Source: Sipunculus nudus (lineage: Eukaryota; Annelida; Sipuncula; Golfingiida; Sipunculidae). From it: 64,000 nucleotides of DNA. The stretch spans positions 39,612,840 through 39,676,839 of the forward strand of contig CM049322.1 of the NCBI GenBank assembly GCA_026874595.1. The letters are read 5' to 3'. The notes under the pieces were generated by a model. That model was not told the DNA's origin. It did no database searches and saw nothing but the letters and a program-made list of their open reading frames with translations. Below are positions 1-11,800 of the stretch, piece after piece; position 1 is the first letter of the stretch; each line of letters opens with the position of its first letter. The position numbers and the translations under genes are program-made.

Positions 1-691
1 TTCCGGGCTGGTATAAGCCAGTTTTAACCGGTATAAACCTCGTTACATCTGTTTACCCTCATATGTGATAAAGTATCATGTACATCCAAGTATTATTTCG
101 CATATATAAATAACATTTTCTAAAAAAATCTTCGGATATTTGCTGAAGCACGACTGTTGTCCCTATTTGATAGTTATCCCTATGTTAATGTCTGGGGTAC
201 TTCCGTGCACATGTTATCCAAAGGTCTCCAAGCCTTTATATCCATGGACACGACCTAACCTTATTTTGCCTGATAAAAGATTAGCATTTTATTGAAACAA
301 TATATTGCACAGCTAAAAAGTAAAATGTAAGTATACTTTGTAAGAAAATGGTACATACCTTAGTTGTTTATTTATCTTATTTCAAACTGACAGTGCTATT
401 TACGTAAATACTGCAAGTCTAACGGGAGAGATTATGACTTACGGTCATATTTTTGGTTTTTATAATTTAACCTACAGATATTCACTCTGTTGCTTGAAAA
501 AATTGTTATAACATCTGGAAGCTTGAAAATAATTTACAGGATTAAGTAACTTTTTAACGAGGATTAACACAAGATTATATATATATGATAGCCAGGAACC
601 GATACTTATTTTCACGATAAATAAATCATATTTTTGTTAAATCCTGTATATTTTTATTCTTTTAAACGAAAAAGCTGGCAGACAAATCACA
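1..691. other. Upstream flank of the MCT-like gene
   Basis: AT-rich sequence with no coding exon or RNA gene that I can support. A promoter or 5' untranslated exon of the transporter may lie here, but no diagnostic element was recognised. Confidence 0.4.
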
Positions 692-3600
692 ATGATATCA
701 TCGAAGAGAGATATACCGCAGCAAAAGATGGAAAAGGTGACAGGAAAAACTGAAAGAACACAACACATTACGGAGAAGGCAACAATTGAAAAGGAACAAA
801 ACGAACCGATCCACTCATGGATAGCACTTACAGGCAAAATACATTTAATGTTTCATCAGCCACTTAACAAATGTAAATAAATAAATTCTAACTTGCTCTC
901 ATATTATAGTATGAAAATATGCAACTGTGCAATGTGATATAAAGTACGTTACATTTTTTGCAATAAATATTGAATATAAATTAAAAATAATAAGCATAGC
1001 ACCTCTTCTTTTCATATAATGTTCATAATTTTTGTTTATAACATAACAGTACTTAAATACTGATCGGTTATCGCGATATTCATATTAAACATTTATTCAT
1101 AACATATTAGCAAACTCATTTAGCAATCAAATTTCCCGTGACACGTTTTATCATCCATACGCTATTAAAGACAACCCTTTTTTCTATATGTTGTCAACAT
1201 TTCATTAAAATGTTTACGAGTTAAACTTTATACCAGATTCAGTAACCACATTTTGTTATTATATACATACCTATTTGTTAACTCTACGTTTGGCATTTGA
1301 GCAGTATACAAATATGAGAAGTTTACAATTATAGCCGTTTTTGCCCAGGTAAGAAGGGTACGCGTTCATCCTCGTTCGTGTGTGTGTTTCTGTGTGTGTT
1401 TGTTCACACAGAACTCCCGCATTCCTGAACGGAATCACATGAAATTTCCAGGGTCCTTCGTGAATGGGACAATGTTTAGATAATATTTCGATGTAGATTC
1501 GGCACATGGTCTGGATTTAGGAATGTCGCCAATAACAATTGATATTTTCCAATAAAGTGCACGATTGCACCTCTGATTAAAGGGAGAATAAGTGAATGCA
1601 TCCCACAATAATGGTCCCAGAAAGAGTGGAGGCTTGCATTCCTAAATATGCAGATATCTAGTTGTATTTTCTTAATTTGTTCTTGAATGTGTTTTTTTTT
1701 TCCGTTCCCAGGTATCACCGCCTGCTTGGCAATAATGAACGGTACAATCATGTGTTTTGGCCAGGTATACGTAGAGCTACTTGACCTTTATAATGAGGGG
1801 CCGCTGAGAACCAGTCTAGTTATGACAGTTTCCGGAATCTGCTTTACAGTGTCGGGTAGGTCATCACGTCATACATTTGTATAATTGCACTATCTTTCCC
1901 AAAGAGGTTGTTACTACCCGACACAAACCTCGCCCTGTTAGGCACCGTGGGACAGCTACGACTTCTAGTCTCAGTATTATTTTTGTTCACATTTAATAAA
2001 ACATCTTCTGTTTATATTTAACAAGTGTATACTTTCAAAATATTACTAATTCCCTTAACTCCTTGCCCCAAAACACACATGTTTATGCAATTTGCCTTAA
2101 AATTATTCTTATCCAACATGTATGGACAAAACATATTACCCCCTTCACTACATTTTACCTGCCTCACTTTTGTATGTATATGCCGCGGTTTATTGTGGGA
2201 GCAGATTGTGACGCTCATTAACCAAAAACAGTAGGGACGTACTCTTGTGTATAATGGTATCTTGTGTATTACCCATGCATTTTAAAAGGACTGATTCGTT
2301 GATTTAAGAAGATCATTATTGGGACTTTATTTTTTTAAACGTTATATATCCATCAGTTCAATATTTATATAGTTATATATTTTCTATTCAAGGGTTCATG
2401 TTCGGTTTTCTCAGCCATTACGTGACGGCACGTTTGGTAGTAGTGCCCTCTGGTGTCATCTCGTGTTTAGCCTACCTTGCTTCTGCATTTTCTCCGAGCT
2501 TGATGTTCATCTTTTTATCCTACAGTATCATAATCGGTAAGGTTAAAGAAAATATTTTTTTTCAGGCCACTAAAATGATAAAAGATACCGCACCTTGGGC
2601 CCTTCACCGCAATTGGTTCGCATCTTAAACGGATTTTACTAAAATGGTTCACTATAGTATACAGGTAGTACACTTTATGTCCTCACTGTAGTTAGCTTTA
2701 CAAAACCTAAATCAGTTCATTCAATCAAACATAAGTTTGGTGTCCGCACTAGGTTGTTAATCCAATTAATTGTGCTGCAAAAAGATATATTTCGCACCAA
2801 AAACTTCGTCAAATGGTGGCACAACTGGCTCCATGCAGATTAGAAACTAGTATGGAACCACCTTTTAAGCAGACAACAGTGAACCGAACTGTTACGGATT
2901 TGTTGCCTAGTACCTACACAAAAAAAACCCGATTCACGATCCGTATTATTTGCTCGTGGGGATACTGCCTTACTCTCGTATTTCAATTATCCCTAAATAT
3001 GTTTACATATCATGGCTTGTTTAACATTATACTAATCGTAACGGCACTCATCGGTAAACTTTCATGAAAGTTCTAAACTTTCATGCCCATAAAATTATTT
3101 TTTTAATTTTATATCAACAGGGTGCTGTAATGGGGCAGTCTTCGTTTATTGTTTTCGGATGGTAAATCTTTACTTCAACAAGAGGCGAGTGTTTGCAAAC
3201 GGCATTGCTAATGCTGGAAATGCTTTCGCAATTTTATTCTTTCCTCCTATTGCTCGTGTTGTGATCGAAAAATATTCTGTGCGCGGGTTTTTCCTTATCT
3301 GTGCTGGATTGTGGCTTAATTTATCAGTGACTGGCTCACTCCTAAGACCCGAACAAGTTGTAAAAAGAAACAGAAGTAAAACGAATAATTATAAGGGCGT
3401 GGAAAATTGTGCGTTTTCTGAAGAATGTACATCGGCAGCCGGCAGTCTGGACAAGGCGAATCAGGAGGAAGACAATAATCCAGAAACAGGAAAGGAAAAT
3501 AATCGGATCTTTTCATATAACAAAGTAAAACCCAAAACTGATACAGAAAAGGAAATAGACAAAATGACTTCAAACAGTACAGGTCATTTTAATGCAGAAA

Positions 3601-5700
3601 TTAAAAAAGGACAAAACCAAACTTTTCCAAGTATTAATGCTTACCATATATCAAAGACAGAAAAAGAAACACACCGAGATTTCCGAAATGGAAAACCAAA
3701 AGTATCAATCATATATCTTGTTGCCGACGAAGAGACTGAAAACGTGAATCCAAATGGCATCCAACATCTATCGAATGGTAAAACACCAAGGAGTCTGTTG
3801 AAATCACTGTGTACATTCCAGTGTTTCTTACTTGCTTTTCATTGGATAATAGCAGAAGTAGTAGTCGTTGCACCTTTATCCTATATTCCTGCTTATGCCG
3901 TAGACTTAAAAATTCCTCTGTCACAGGCCTCGTTTTATATTTCACTTATCGGCGGCTTTGACCTCGTTGGAAGACTAACTCTTGGTTATTTCGGGGACAA
4001 CAAGTTCTGTTCTCAAAATGCAGTAGTTGCAGCAGGTTTCCTGATATCCGGGACAGTGACTCTTTTATTGCCGGTGTTCGAGTCAGACACATATTTTATA
4101 ATCTACAGTGTGATCTTCGGTGCGACCCATGGTATGTTTCTAGTATTTGTGGGACCAATGTCGGCTGAGGTTTTGGGATTAGAGCATGTTGGAACGGGAT
4201 TCGGTATATTCTCTCTATGCTTTGGAATGGCGTCCAGTATTCTGCCTTTTATATTCAGTGAGTAGATCGACACTATGGTTGCTGCTTAATTGCAAGGTTA
4301 AATTTTGCGGGTGTCCCATGTTCTTGGCGTTTTGTGACGGTTCCATTTTCGCGATGTCACATGTAATATAGAGTTCTCTGTATATATATAATATTCGGGG
4401 GAAGTCTTTTATTGAGGACCAAACGGAATTTCGAACGAGTATAAATCCAGTTCAGAATCATCAAAAAATATAAAGAACAGCTATTATATAACTTTTTCAT
4501 AGATTTGTAACATTTTAAATCTCTTGTTATTTAAAATATTATTCCTCACCGACTGGTTATGCGCGTTGCAATCCGATGTGGCCACGGATCGTTCAAATGA
4601 GTAGATAGGGCGCTTTATTCATGATGGTCTTATTTTCGCGCATAATATTCTGATTCACGAAAATTGCAAGTTAAAACCCTCATGAACAAAAGACAACCAC
4701 AACTGATCTACCTTAATATAGTTTATGCCTCTACAAAAAAAACCAACGCTCAGATAATTTACAAAAGGTGAAGAACGTTTATCTGATTATGCAACCCCCC
4801 CCCCCCCCCAAAGGAATGTGTTAATAATATGTCTTCGCCAGCTCGCATTCTTGTGAGAAAATGAAAATTATATATAGTTGACAAGACACTGAGACATGCA
4901 AAATGACAGACAAGCATTCCGACAAACAGACAGATAACCAGAAAGAATGATACAAGCAGATTCGTGAAAAATATTTTGTGGCGGAGATTTTTAGTTTGAG
5001 ATGTAACTTTATTACGTTTAAGTGCAAACACATTGTACACATTTATTGGTTGATACAGTGGTTGTCTTTTTGCTCGCAAAAGTCGTTGAAGGGAAGGGAA
5101 AATATTGATATTAAGAATAATAATATATGCTGTATGTTCAAATTGCCATTATAAATGATATCTTTTAAATTATCTGCCACCAATAAACAACAGTATCCAC
5201 TCAATCGATGTTTCCTTTGATTCGAGTGTAATTGTAAAAAAATTACGCACATATGGATATAATTAATAAAATAATGGTTTTGTCCTGTGTAGAATTTCAT
5301 ATGATGAGATCGCCAAAATGGAACTCTTGAAACATTCAAAAAGTGAAAATTGCGAAATTTTAACTCCAGGGTTATGGATCCAAATACAGTATATATGTTA
5401 CGACATTGGTGCTCAAAGGAACACCATTTCTATTTATATACCCGCTTCTCATTAAGCATTACTTTGGTAGAATTGTATTGCGAATATTCAAATAATGGTA
5501 TGAATATTGAATGTAAAATCTTGTTTACAGGTCCTATAAAAGAGATGACGGGGTCATATTCCCTCGGTTTTTGGTTTGTTGGTGGGGCTAATATCCTAAA
5601 CGCCTTCATTGCTGTTATCGTACAACTACTGTGTCCAAGGAAGCGCAGGACTGTAGAAGACAAAAGGCGTGAGCGAGGTAATAATAGACCTATTCATTAA
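692..5700 (+). CDS. Monocarboxylate transporter-like protein (SLC16/MCT family), 5 exons
   Basis: Predicted plasma-membrane transporter of the major facilitator superfamily; MCTs move monocarboxylates or related solutes, but the substrate here is unknown. Exons: 692-833, 1712-1855, 2393-2536, 3121-4257, 5531-5700. Together they form one open frame of 578 codons plus stop, and phases agree at every junction. A basic/acidic cytoplasmic N-terminus of about 45 residues precedes TM1 (starting near HSWIALTG). The TM4-TM5 MCT signature is clear at about residues 161-173 (YFNKRRVFANGIA). A polar loop of roughly 140 residues separates the two helix halves. VGRLTLGYFGD near residue 425 matches the conserved TM8 Arg region. 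The last exon (SGPIKEMTGSY) is the usual TM11-12 segment with a basic C-tail. Oddities: the TM1 signature DGGWGW is degenerate, and intron 1 needs a GC donor (834-835). The start is the first ATG of the exon; an upstream noncoding exon is possible. Confidence 0.82.
834..1711 (+). other. Intron 1 of the MCT-like gene, predicted GC-AG type
   Basis: The donor reads CTTACAG|GCAAAA and the acceptor reads TTCCCAG|GTATC. Joining them in phase 1 fuses HSWIALT to GITACLAIMNG and completes a hydrophobic first membrane helix. No GT donor nearby gives the same frame. The intron also carries a copy of the dispersed TG-rich repeat at 1340-1530. Confidence 0.55.
1340..1530 (+). repeat. Dispersed TG-rich repeat, copy A
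   Basis: Begins with a TG microsatellite followed by a conserved body: TTCACA..AACTC, GGAATCACATG, TTTCCAGGG, GAATGGGACAATG, then GGCACATGGTCTGGATT and AGGAATG. The same order of blocks occurs at 6735-6915 (reverse strand), 16738-16920 and 63605-63765. No terminal inverted repeats were seen; the family is unclassified. Confidence 0.7.
5060..5345. repeat. Degenerate CGCGAAA-type interspersed repeat
   Basis: Fragments such as CTCGCAAAAG and AAAATTGCGAAATTTTAA recur with related ones at 7725-7800, 8020-8130 (where TCGCGAA appears repeatedly, then AACCACAGTATT) and 62650-62700. The copies look like an old interspersed family that I cannot classify. It sits in the last intron of the MCT-like gene. 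Confidence 0.35.
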
Positions 5701-6734
5701 CACTACCGCAATCTGTTGGTAATGACTAACACTTTGTGTTCGGGTCCCGTTAAACTAAGGAAATGCACCTTAAAAGACCACTTAAAAATGAACTGATTGG
5801 ATCATTCCCAGAAAACTTGACAGCTTTAGGCTTTCTTTACTTGCAATATCGACTATTCCATTTCATGTTAAAGATGGTCCCAGACACTTAAATATTATTT
5901 ATGTCCTTTCTCACAGAATTTAACGTTAAATATTTTATTTTAACATACACAAAATCAAATGTGCAGACATAACATTTTACACATATTGATATATATGGAC
6001 AGGATCACTGTAAATGCGATATCGATCCACCCCATAAAACCGGTGAAATGATCAATATATGTTTCTGCGATTACTAATATCGTTATTGATCGTTATTTGA
6101 GTTTTTATTTGCACAACCCTGGGTAAATATTTGCTTGAAAAAGTGTTATTGATCTGACACAAACATATCTAATTAAAGAAGCCCTCTGACAATATTGTAA
6201 TTATAATTAACTGTTCATGCAAAATGTGTTTATATCCTACCATCCTGCCGTATGCCGACACTTTTTGTCTCAAGCTCATGACATTGTAAATTGTGAGCTG
6301 GTTTCAACCCGTGCATGAAAGTATACTAGTAATAAGATGAAACATAAAATCCATTTGCTCTTTACGTCCTTTTTTGAGCCCATCACCTGTTTTGAATACA
6401 GGTCAGGTCTGAAAACGAACTCCCATGTTTATGAATACGTTTAAATGCAAATTGCCATTGATCAGTTATGATATACAAGGAAACTGATTAAAGAACGTAA
6501 CCAGCCCAAAGCTAGGGAAGTTAAGTCTCTCATGAATGAGCTGGGATGTCTTGGTGAAATTTTAGACTTGCAATAGTTCTCATATTGTTATGCATGAAAA
6601 TTATTAAATTCCAAAAAAAAATTTTTTTAATTAGAAATATGCTTTCTAAGGAATGCAGGCCACCGTCATGTAGGCGGCCCATATTGCTTGATGCTCCCAA
6701 ACTCGTGTTTGCGTTTAATTATTATACCCATATT

Positions 6735-6915
6735 CCCAGGTTTATTCGTGCATTAGTGTGGATTTCCTTCCTAATCATGTGCTGAATCCACAACAAAATC
6801 TAATCGATTGGCCCATTCCCGAAGTGCCCTGGAAATGTCATGAGAATCCGTTTATGTTTGCGTGAGATATGTTGCGAACAAACACGCACACACACAATCA
6901 CGAACGGGAGATATC
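6735..6915 (-). repeat. Dispersed TG-rich repeat, copy B
   Basis: Read on the minus strand, it has the TGTGTGTGTGCG tract, TTTGTTCGCAAC, CTCACGC, TTTCCAGGGC, GGGAATGGGCCAATCG and a TGTGGATTCAGCACATGAT block. These occur in the same order as in copy A. It lies just downstream of the MCT-like gene. Confidence 0.7.
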
Positions 6916-7724
6916 GTACACTCTCGGCGGAGGAAAATATTAACAAAACATGAACCAAACCTCTGCATATTGATGTTAGCTGTTCAGATAATGAAATTGA
7001 CTTCAGCCAGCGCAAAGATATTTTTTTTTATTTGTAGCAGTAGATCCAACAAGCTTGTGAGAAAGTATCAGGGTGTCTGTAAGAGCTTCACTACAACTGG
7101 GAAAGAAGGTTAACCAGACACATTTGGTAAACCAGGTAAAGCAAGTCAAGAAAAACTAGATAAGGCAGATTGGAACAACTAGAAAAGCTAACAAAACATC
7201 CCGGTTTAATGCAACACTTAGGACAGGTATTGCCACCTTTAGGTATATTATATAATTACTATATTGTACTTTGCCAATTGCCCATCAATGGGACAGTCAT
7301 GGACCTTCCAGCCACAGTTCGTCTAACCAGGCATGGAATTAAGTTTTATTTTACATACTGACGGGAAAACCTAATTTCTTACGGCCTGGAACGTCTAAAA
7401 GCTGCTTAAGAGTATACGTGTGTTTAAAATCCTGCTTTCACATTAAAATAAATATTGCTTTTGAACAACATTTGTCAATATCGATATTAAGGACTGTATA
7501 TATGTCGTAGAAGTGTATTGTTGTAAATGTCAGCAGCCTGTTGGCAAAACCCAATAAACCCCGCTATAGCAAGCAATGGTTAGTATGAAGTTGCAGAACG
7601 AATGAAGCGCATAGTCGCTGCATAAGAACTGATGTGGAACAATGTTTGCTGGGATGATTAACACTTCGTTAAGCTTACAGCAGCCACAGATTTTGCCTTT
7701 TGGAAATAAAGCAATTACTGTGGT

Positions 7725-8135
7725 TGCCTTTTTGTTCGCAAAGGTTTCAAATATGCGAAAATCGTGAAGGGGGAAATATCGCAAAGATAATACCTTTGCG
7801 AATAAGAAACAAATGGATGAACAGTAATCTAACTTGTAGCTTCAGTGGCTTCTCATGTATATTTTGGCGGTAGCAACAATATTACCATACATTTTATGTT
7901 GCCTTTAATTCAAAAATAAATAATATAAATAATAGCAATGCTTATTTATATATGCATATATTGCATGAAGACTTTCAAACTGTTCGATGTTCCCTGGGCT
8001 CAGCAGGTACAATTATTGACATTTTTGCGAACATATTTGGTGAATCGCGAAAATGAAACACTCGCAAAATAGTGAAAAAGTAGAAATCGCGAATATATCA
8101 CCTCGCGAATATAAAGCCAACCACAGTATTCTCTG
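7725..8135. repeat. CGCGAAA-type interspersed repeat, best copy
   Basis: Two stretches, 7725-7800 and 8020-8130, are dense in (T)CGCGAA/TTTGCGAA words. The second ends in CCAACCACAGTATT. No coding potential was recognised. Confidence 0.4.
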
Positions 8136-8689
8136 TAGGTTTTAATGTGAGTGCACTTCACTGAATTTTGCACTGAAGTGCACAATTTAAAATTGTAAAA
8201 TTTGAATAAACCTTGTGTTTGGGGTGTTTTGTATTCGAACGATTACTGGAATAATTCACATATATTATTTTCTGTAAAAAATGGGACAAGTGGAATAAAC
8301 TAATGCAAATTTCTGTTAAAATTGTTATGTGTCTTATTTTAACCTAATTTGTTTGTGGTGTGTATTTGTAAATAACACACCTGTTCCGGCTTACCTGCTG
8401 ATAAGGCGCATTTTATCAGAAACAGAAGTGGTTTTAAACAATCTGTGAAGCGCTTTCTTCCTAAAAATGCCATATCCAACTGATCGGGCCTACCTGAATG
8501 TATGTCACATCAAGACAAATATTTACATATAACCAATAAACATGGATTAGAATTCAAAAAGAAGTCCATACACATTCACTGTTATAAACTGAAAAATATT
8601 CAAGTAATTTTAACTCAACATCAGGTTATCTGTAACAGGAGTAAAGTCCAAACGACATACATGTGTGTAATATATCAAAAAGTATTAAA

Positions 8690-8860
8690 TCGGGGCCTGG
8701 ACAGGCGCGGGATACATCGCTTGTCTCTTTCCCTGGTGACACGGGTAAGATCCCTGGCGTGGCTATGAGAGTGGCATATAGTCGCCTGTCCAAGCCCGGT
8801 GGTTTTCATCCGGTTCTCCGGTCCCAATACGAAAAGACACTACAGAACAGCATCATCTGA
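8690..8860 (+). repeat. SINE-like interspersed repeat fragment
   Basis: GC-richer than its surroundings. It carries the phrase GCCCGGTGGTTTTCATCCGG followed by TTCTCCGG and ends near CATCATCTGAGCTATGG. Similar wording (GGTTTCCTCCGTGTCCTCC) appears on the minus strand at 24890-25105. Such phrases are common in molluscan short repeats as far as I recall; family assignment is uncertain. Confidence 0.4.
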
Positions 8861-11800
8861 GCTATGGAGAATGAGGAGAATTGGTTATAAATAGCTGTTC
8901 AATCCATGTTAAATTATTTTCTTTTTATATACTGTGTGTTTGAGTTCATTTATTAGGTAATATACTGATATTACGTGTTTTGTTTGATATTTTGTAAATG
9001 TGTGCCTCCTACGATCTTTAACGATGTCTTTTTGTGTGTTCATATAATGAACCTTATATAGGTATTTCAGAAAAAAAATATACCCATATATATACCCATT
9101 TGATCCGCGTGGTGTACATTAACATATTTAAATGAACGTTGGTGTTTGAATATCACGCACGCCATCTACCGATTTAGTGCATTCATGCGGCCGTTAATAA
9201 TTTTTTACAAGTATCATTCTGTCAAAATAAAGCAGCGTATATACCTTTCCTTGACTTGCCGAATAATTACTTAATTTCGATTAAAAAGTGAGATAAACAA
9301 AAATAAATGAAGAATTCTAAGATTTGGCTTACGCTTGACAGTCACTTACAGCACCCATTTCAGATGTGACAGAAAAGTTTGCCGTGACAAATTTCTTGAT
9401 ATTCTTTTTATAAAGCGAAGTAGGAAGCTTTCAAGATTCATTACCCAAAGTATTTTTGCGAATTCAAAATGGAAATTCCTATTTTTCTAGTGCTATTTCT
9501 GTGCCATGTCAAGCGGGCCAAATCCGCCGCATCGGCGGTACACTTGCACTTGTGACGTCACTCACTCGCGAGTTTCTGAACACAGCAAGCCTCGTTGACA
9601 TCCATCGAAGCGAGGTCTTTGGTTCCCCGCTTACAAAAATGTGACAGGAAACGTTGCCGAATGACCGAAATATCTACAATTCTCAGCTTTAGAGTACTTT
9701 TATGTGCTCTGTCGTTCTGTAATGGTCCCGTCGGTGTCAAAAGCCAATTCTACAAGTATATTACGTTTAACACGCGCAAAATGCATCTCTTCTTAGCATA
9801 CTGATGCGGTCCTGTGGCGTTTGTTTCCAAAATTACATGACCAATAATTGATGATTCGTGGTTTTAGTCATTGCTTACAGATGTCAGGAATTTGTTTCAA
9901 CGATCATTTGGCAAATCGATACCATTGTTTACACAGCAACGGGCTTTAACCTAGGGGTCGCTTGATATTTAAAAATAAACAATCGGTCATGTTACCTTCA
10001 GGTTTTAGCAGCAGGTGGCGCGTCGGAGCACAGGCAATGTTAACAAAGCACACCTTGAGTTCACCGCGCGGATCGACTGTACAATCTTCCAAATCAAGTA
10101 CCCCAACGCTGAACTAAGCAGGGAACACCTGGTCCGTAATGAATTAATATCATCATGTTACGAGCTAAAACCAAGACAAAACAAAATACAAGAGCATGTA
10201 TAACCTTCCTTGAATCAGGCTTTTATGTAGTCTAGTGATTAAACGGCTGAGCTCCGCTTTGTGTCGTAATGAGATACTCAGGTGACGTATTACGATTATG
10301 CTTGTTTTCAAAAAAGAGATATCATGCAATGGAGCGAATACTAGCAAACCAGAAAGTTTATTTTATGATCGTACACATATTCTATATAAACAGGATATGC
10401 ACATTTTAGGCTACACACAGTTACAGGTACGCTGATCTCTGTGTCCCCCATTAAGGATAGATTTCAGTGAAGCACGTGGCCTGGCCAGTTGGCCGCACAT
10501 GCTTCAGTCAAATCTCTCACAGTTTCAGCGATGTCTACTGATGGATTTTGGTTTTTGCCGTGCTGTTTGTCCCTGTGCATGGACAAGGTACGTTTTTATA
10601 CATTTCTATTGAATTATAGTATACCTCAGGTAGGGCTGCACATCATCATACATGTCAGAGCTGATACATTTCATTGCTACACATACGGTGGCGTACAATG
10701 GATAATGTTATCACAGCTGACTTACTAAAACACTGACACTGAATATATTATATTCAAGGATATATTATAGGATAATAATAATAATAACTATTTTCATAAT
10801 TATTATTCAAATAAAAAGTATGTCTGGGTATTTCGTAACAAATGGACTTCTTTATGTTTAGGCCTATGAATAAACGGTACAAAAACATTTCCTGCCTTAT
10901 GAGTAGCCATTCCACGTGCAGACGTAGCGTGGACTGTCAGATGTTCAAAAGTATAAAGCATTGTTTCGTTCAGGTTCTCATAGCTTCGTCTAGGCTTCGA
11001 TGGCTCATTTAAGTCAGTTTCTTCAGTAACGTTAGTAACGTGTAATATTCCTTATGTACGGAATGCCGAACGCATGTTGAGAGATATCATCTGAACCTGT
11101 ACGGCGACATATATTTTTGCTATGTGTTGCCCCTGGATACTATCCAGAAACTTATGAAATCGCTACATGTAGCCATCGTTTTGCCGGAATCACATCCCAC
11201 ATACCGTAATCGATTTTTAAAGGTTTTTCTAATATGAAAAATCTATTCTAATATATCATTCTGGAAATAACAGAATCTGCATTCACGGACACACACACAG
11301 ATGCAGTCGGTGAGGAAGCGAGGTAACATTAAGACTGCTGTAGAGTTTAGAGGATGGGTTTTCATCGATTAACACCAAATTTATTGTATATATTGTCATA
11401 TATTCAACATAAAGTGTGGTATGATAAATAATGGGCAAATTCAGAGTTGTTGCAACAGGATGCTTATAACGTTATTGATATTATCTAACTTGGGGAAACA
11501 TGCATTTAACGTGGTCATGGTGGGTCCTGTTTTGCGATGATTTGATATATCATATACGTGCAATAAACAAACCACTATACATGTCACGATCCTTCAACAA
11601 GATTGGCCACTTTGAGAGGATTGTATATTTATGCCCACGCCACAACACCATAGAGAGATTAAAAAAATACACCACTCTTAAACTGAGCTACTTTTACTTG
11701 TATTCAAGACTAAATAGTCCATACAGTTTAGCCCTATATCTGGCTTGGTCAAGAGAAGGTATATGCCCAGTGGTATGCTGGCATGCTTTTGTTAAACTTC

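Larger units (their letters stand above)
5701..8650. other. Intergenic region downstream of the MCT-like gene
   Basis: Apart from the dispersed repeat copies noted at 6735-6915 and 7725-8135, I see no supported gene, RNA or element. Short open frames here lack codon-use or homology support. Confidence 0.4.
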
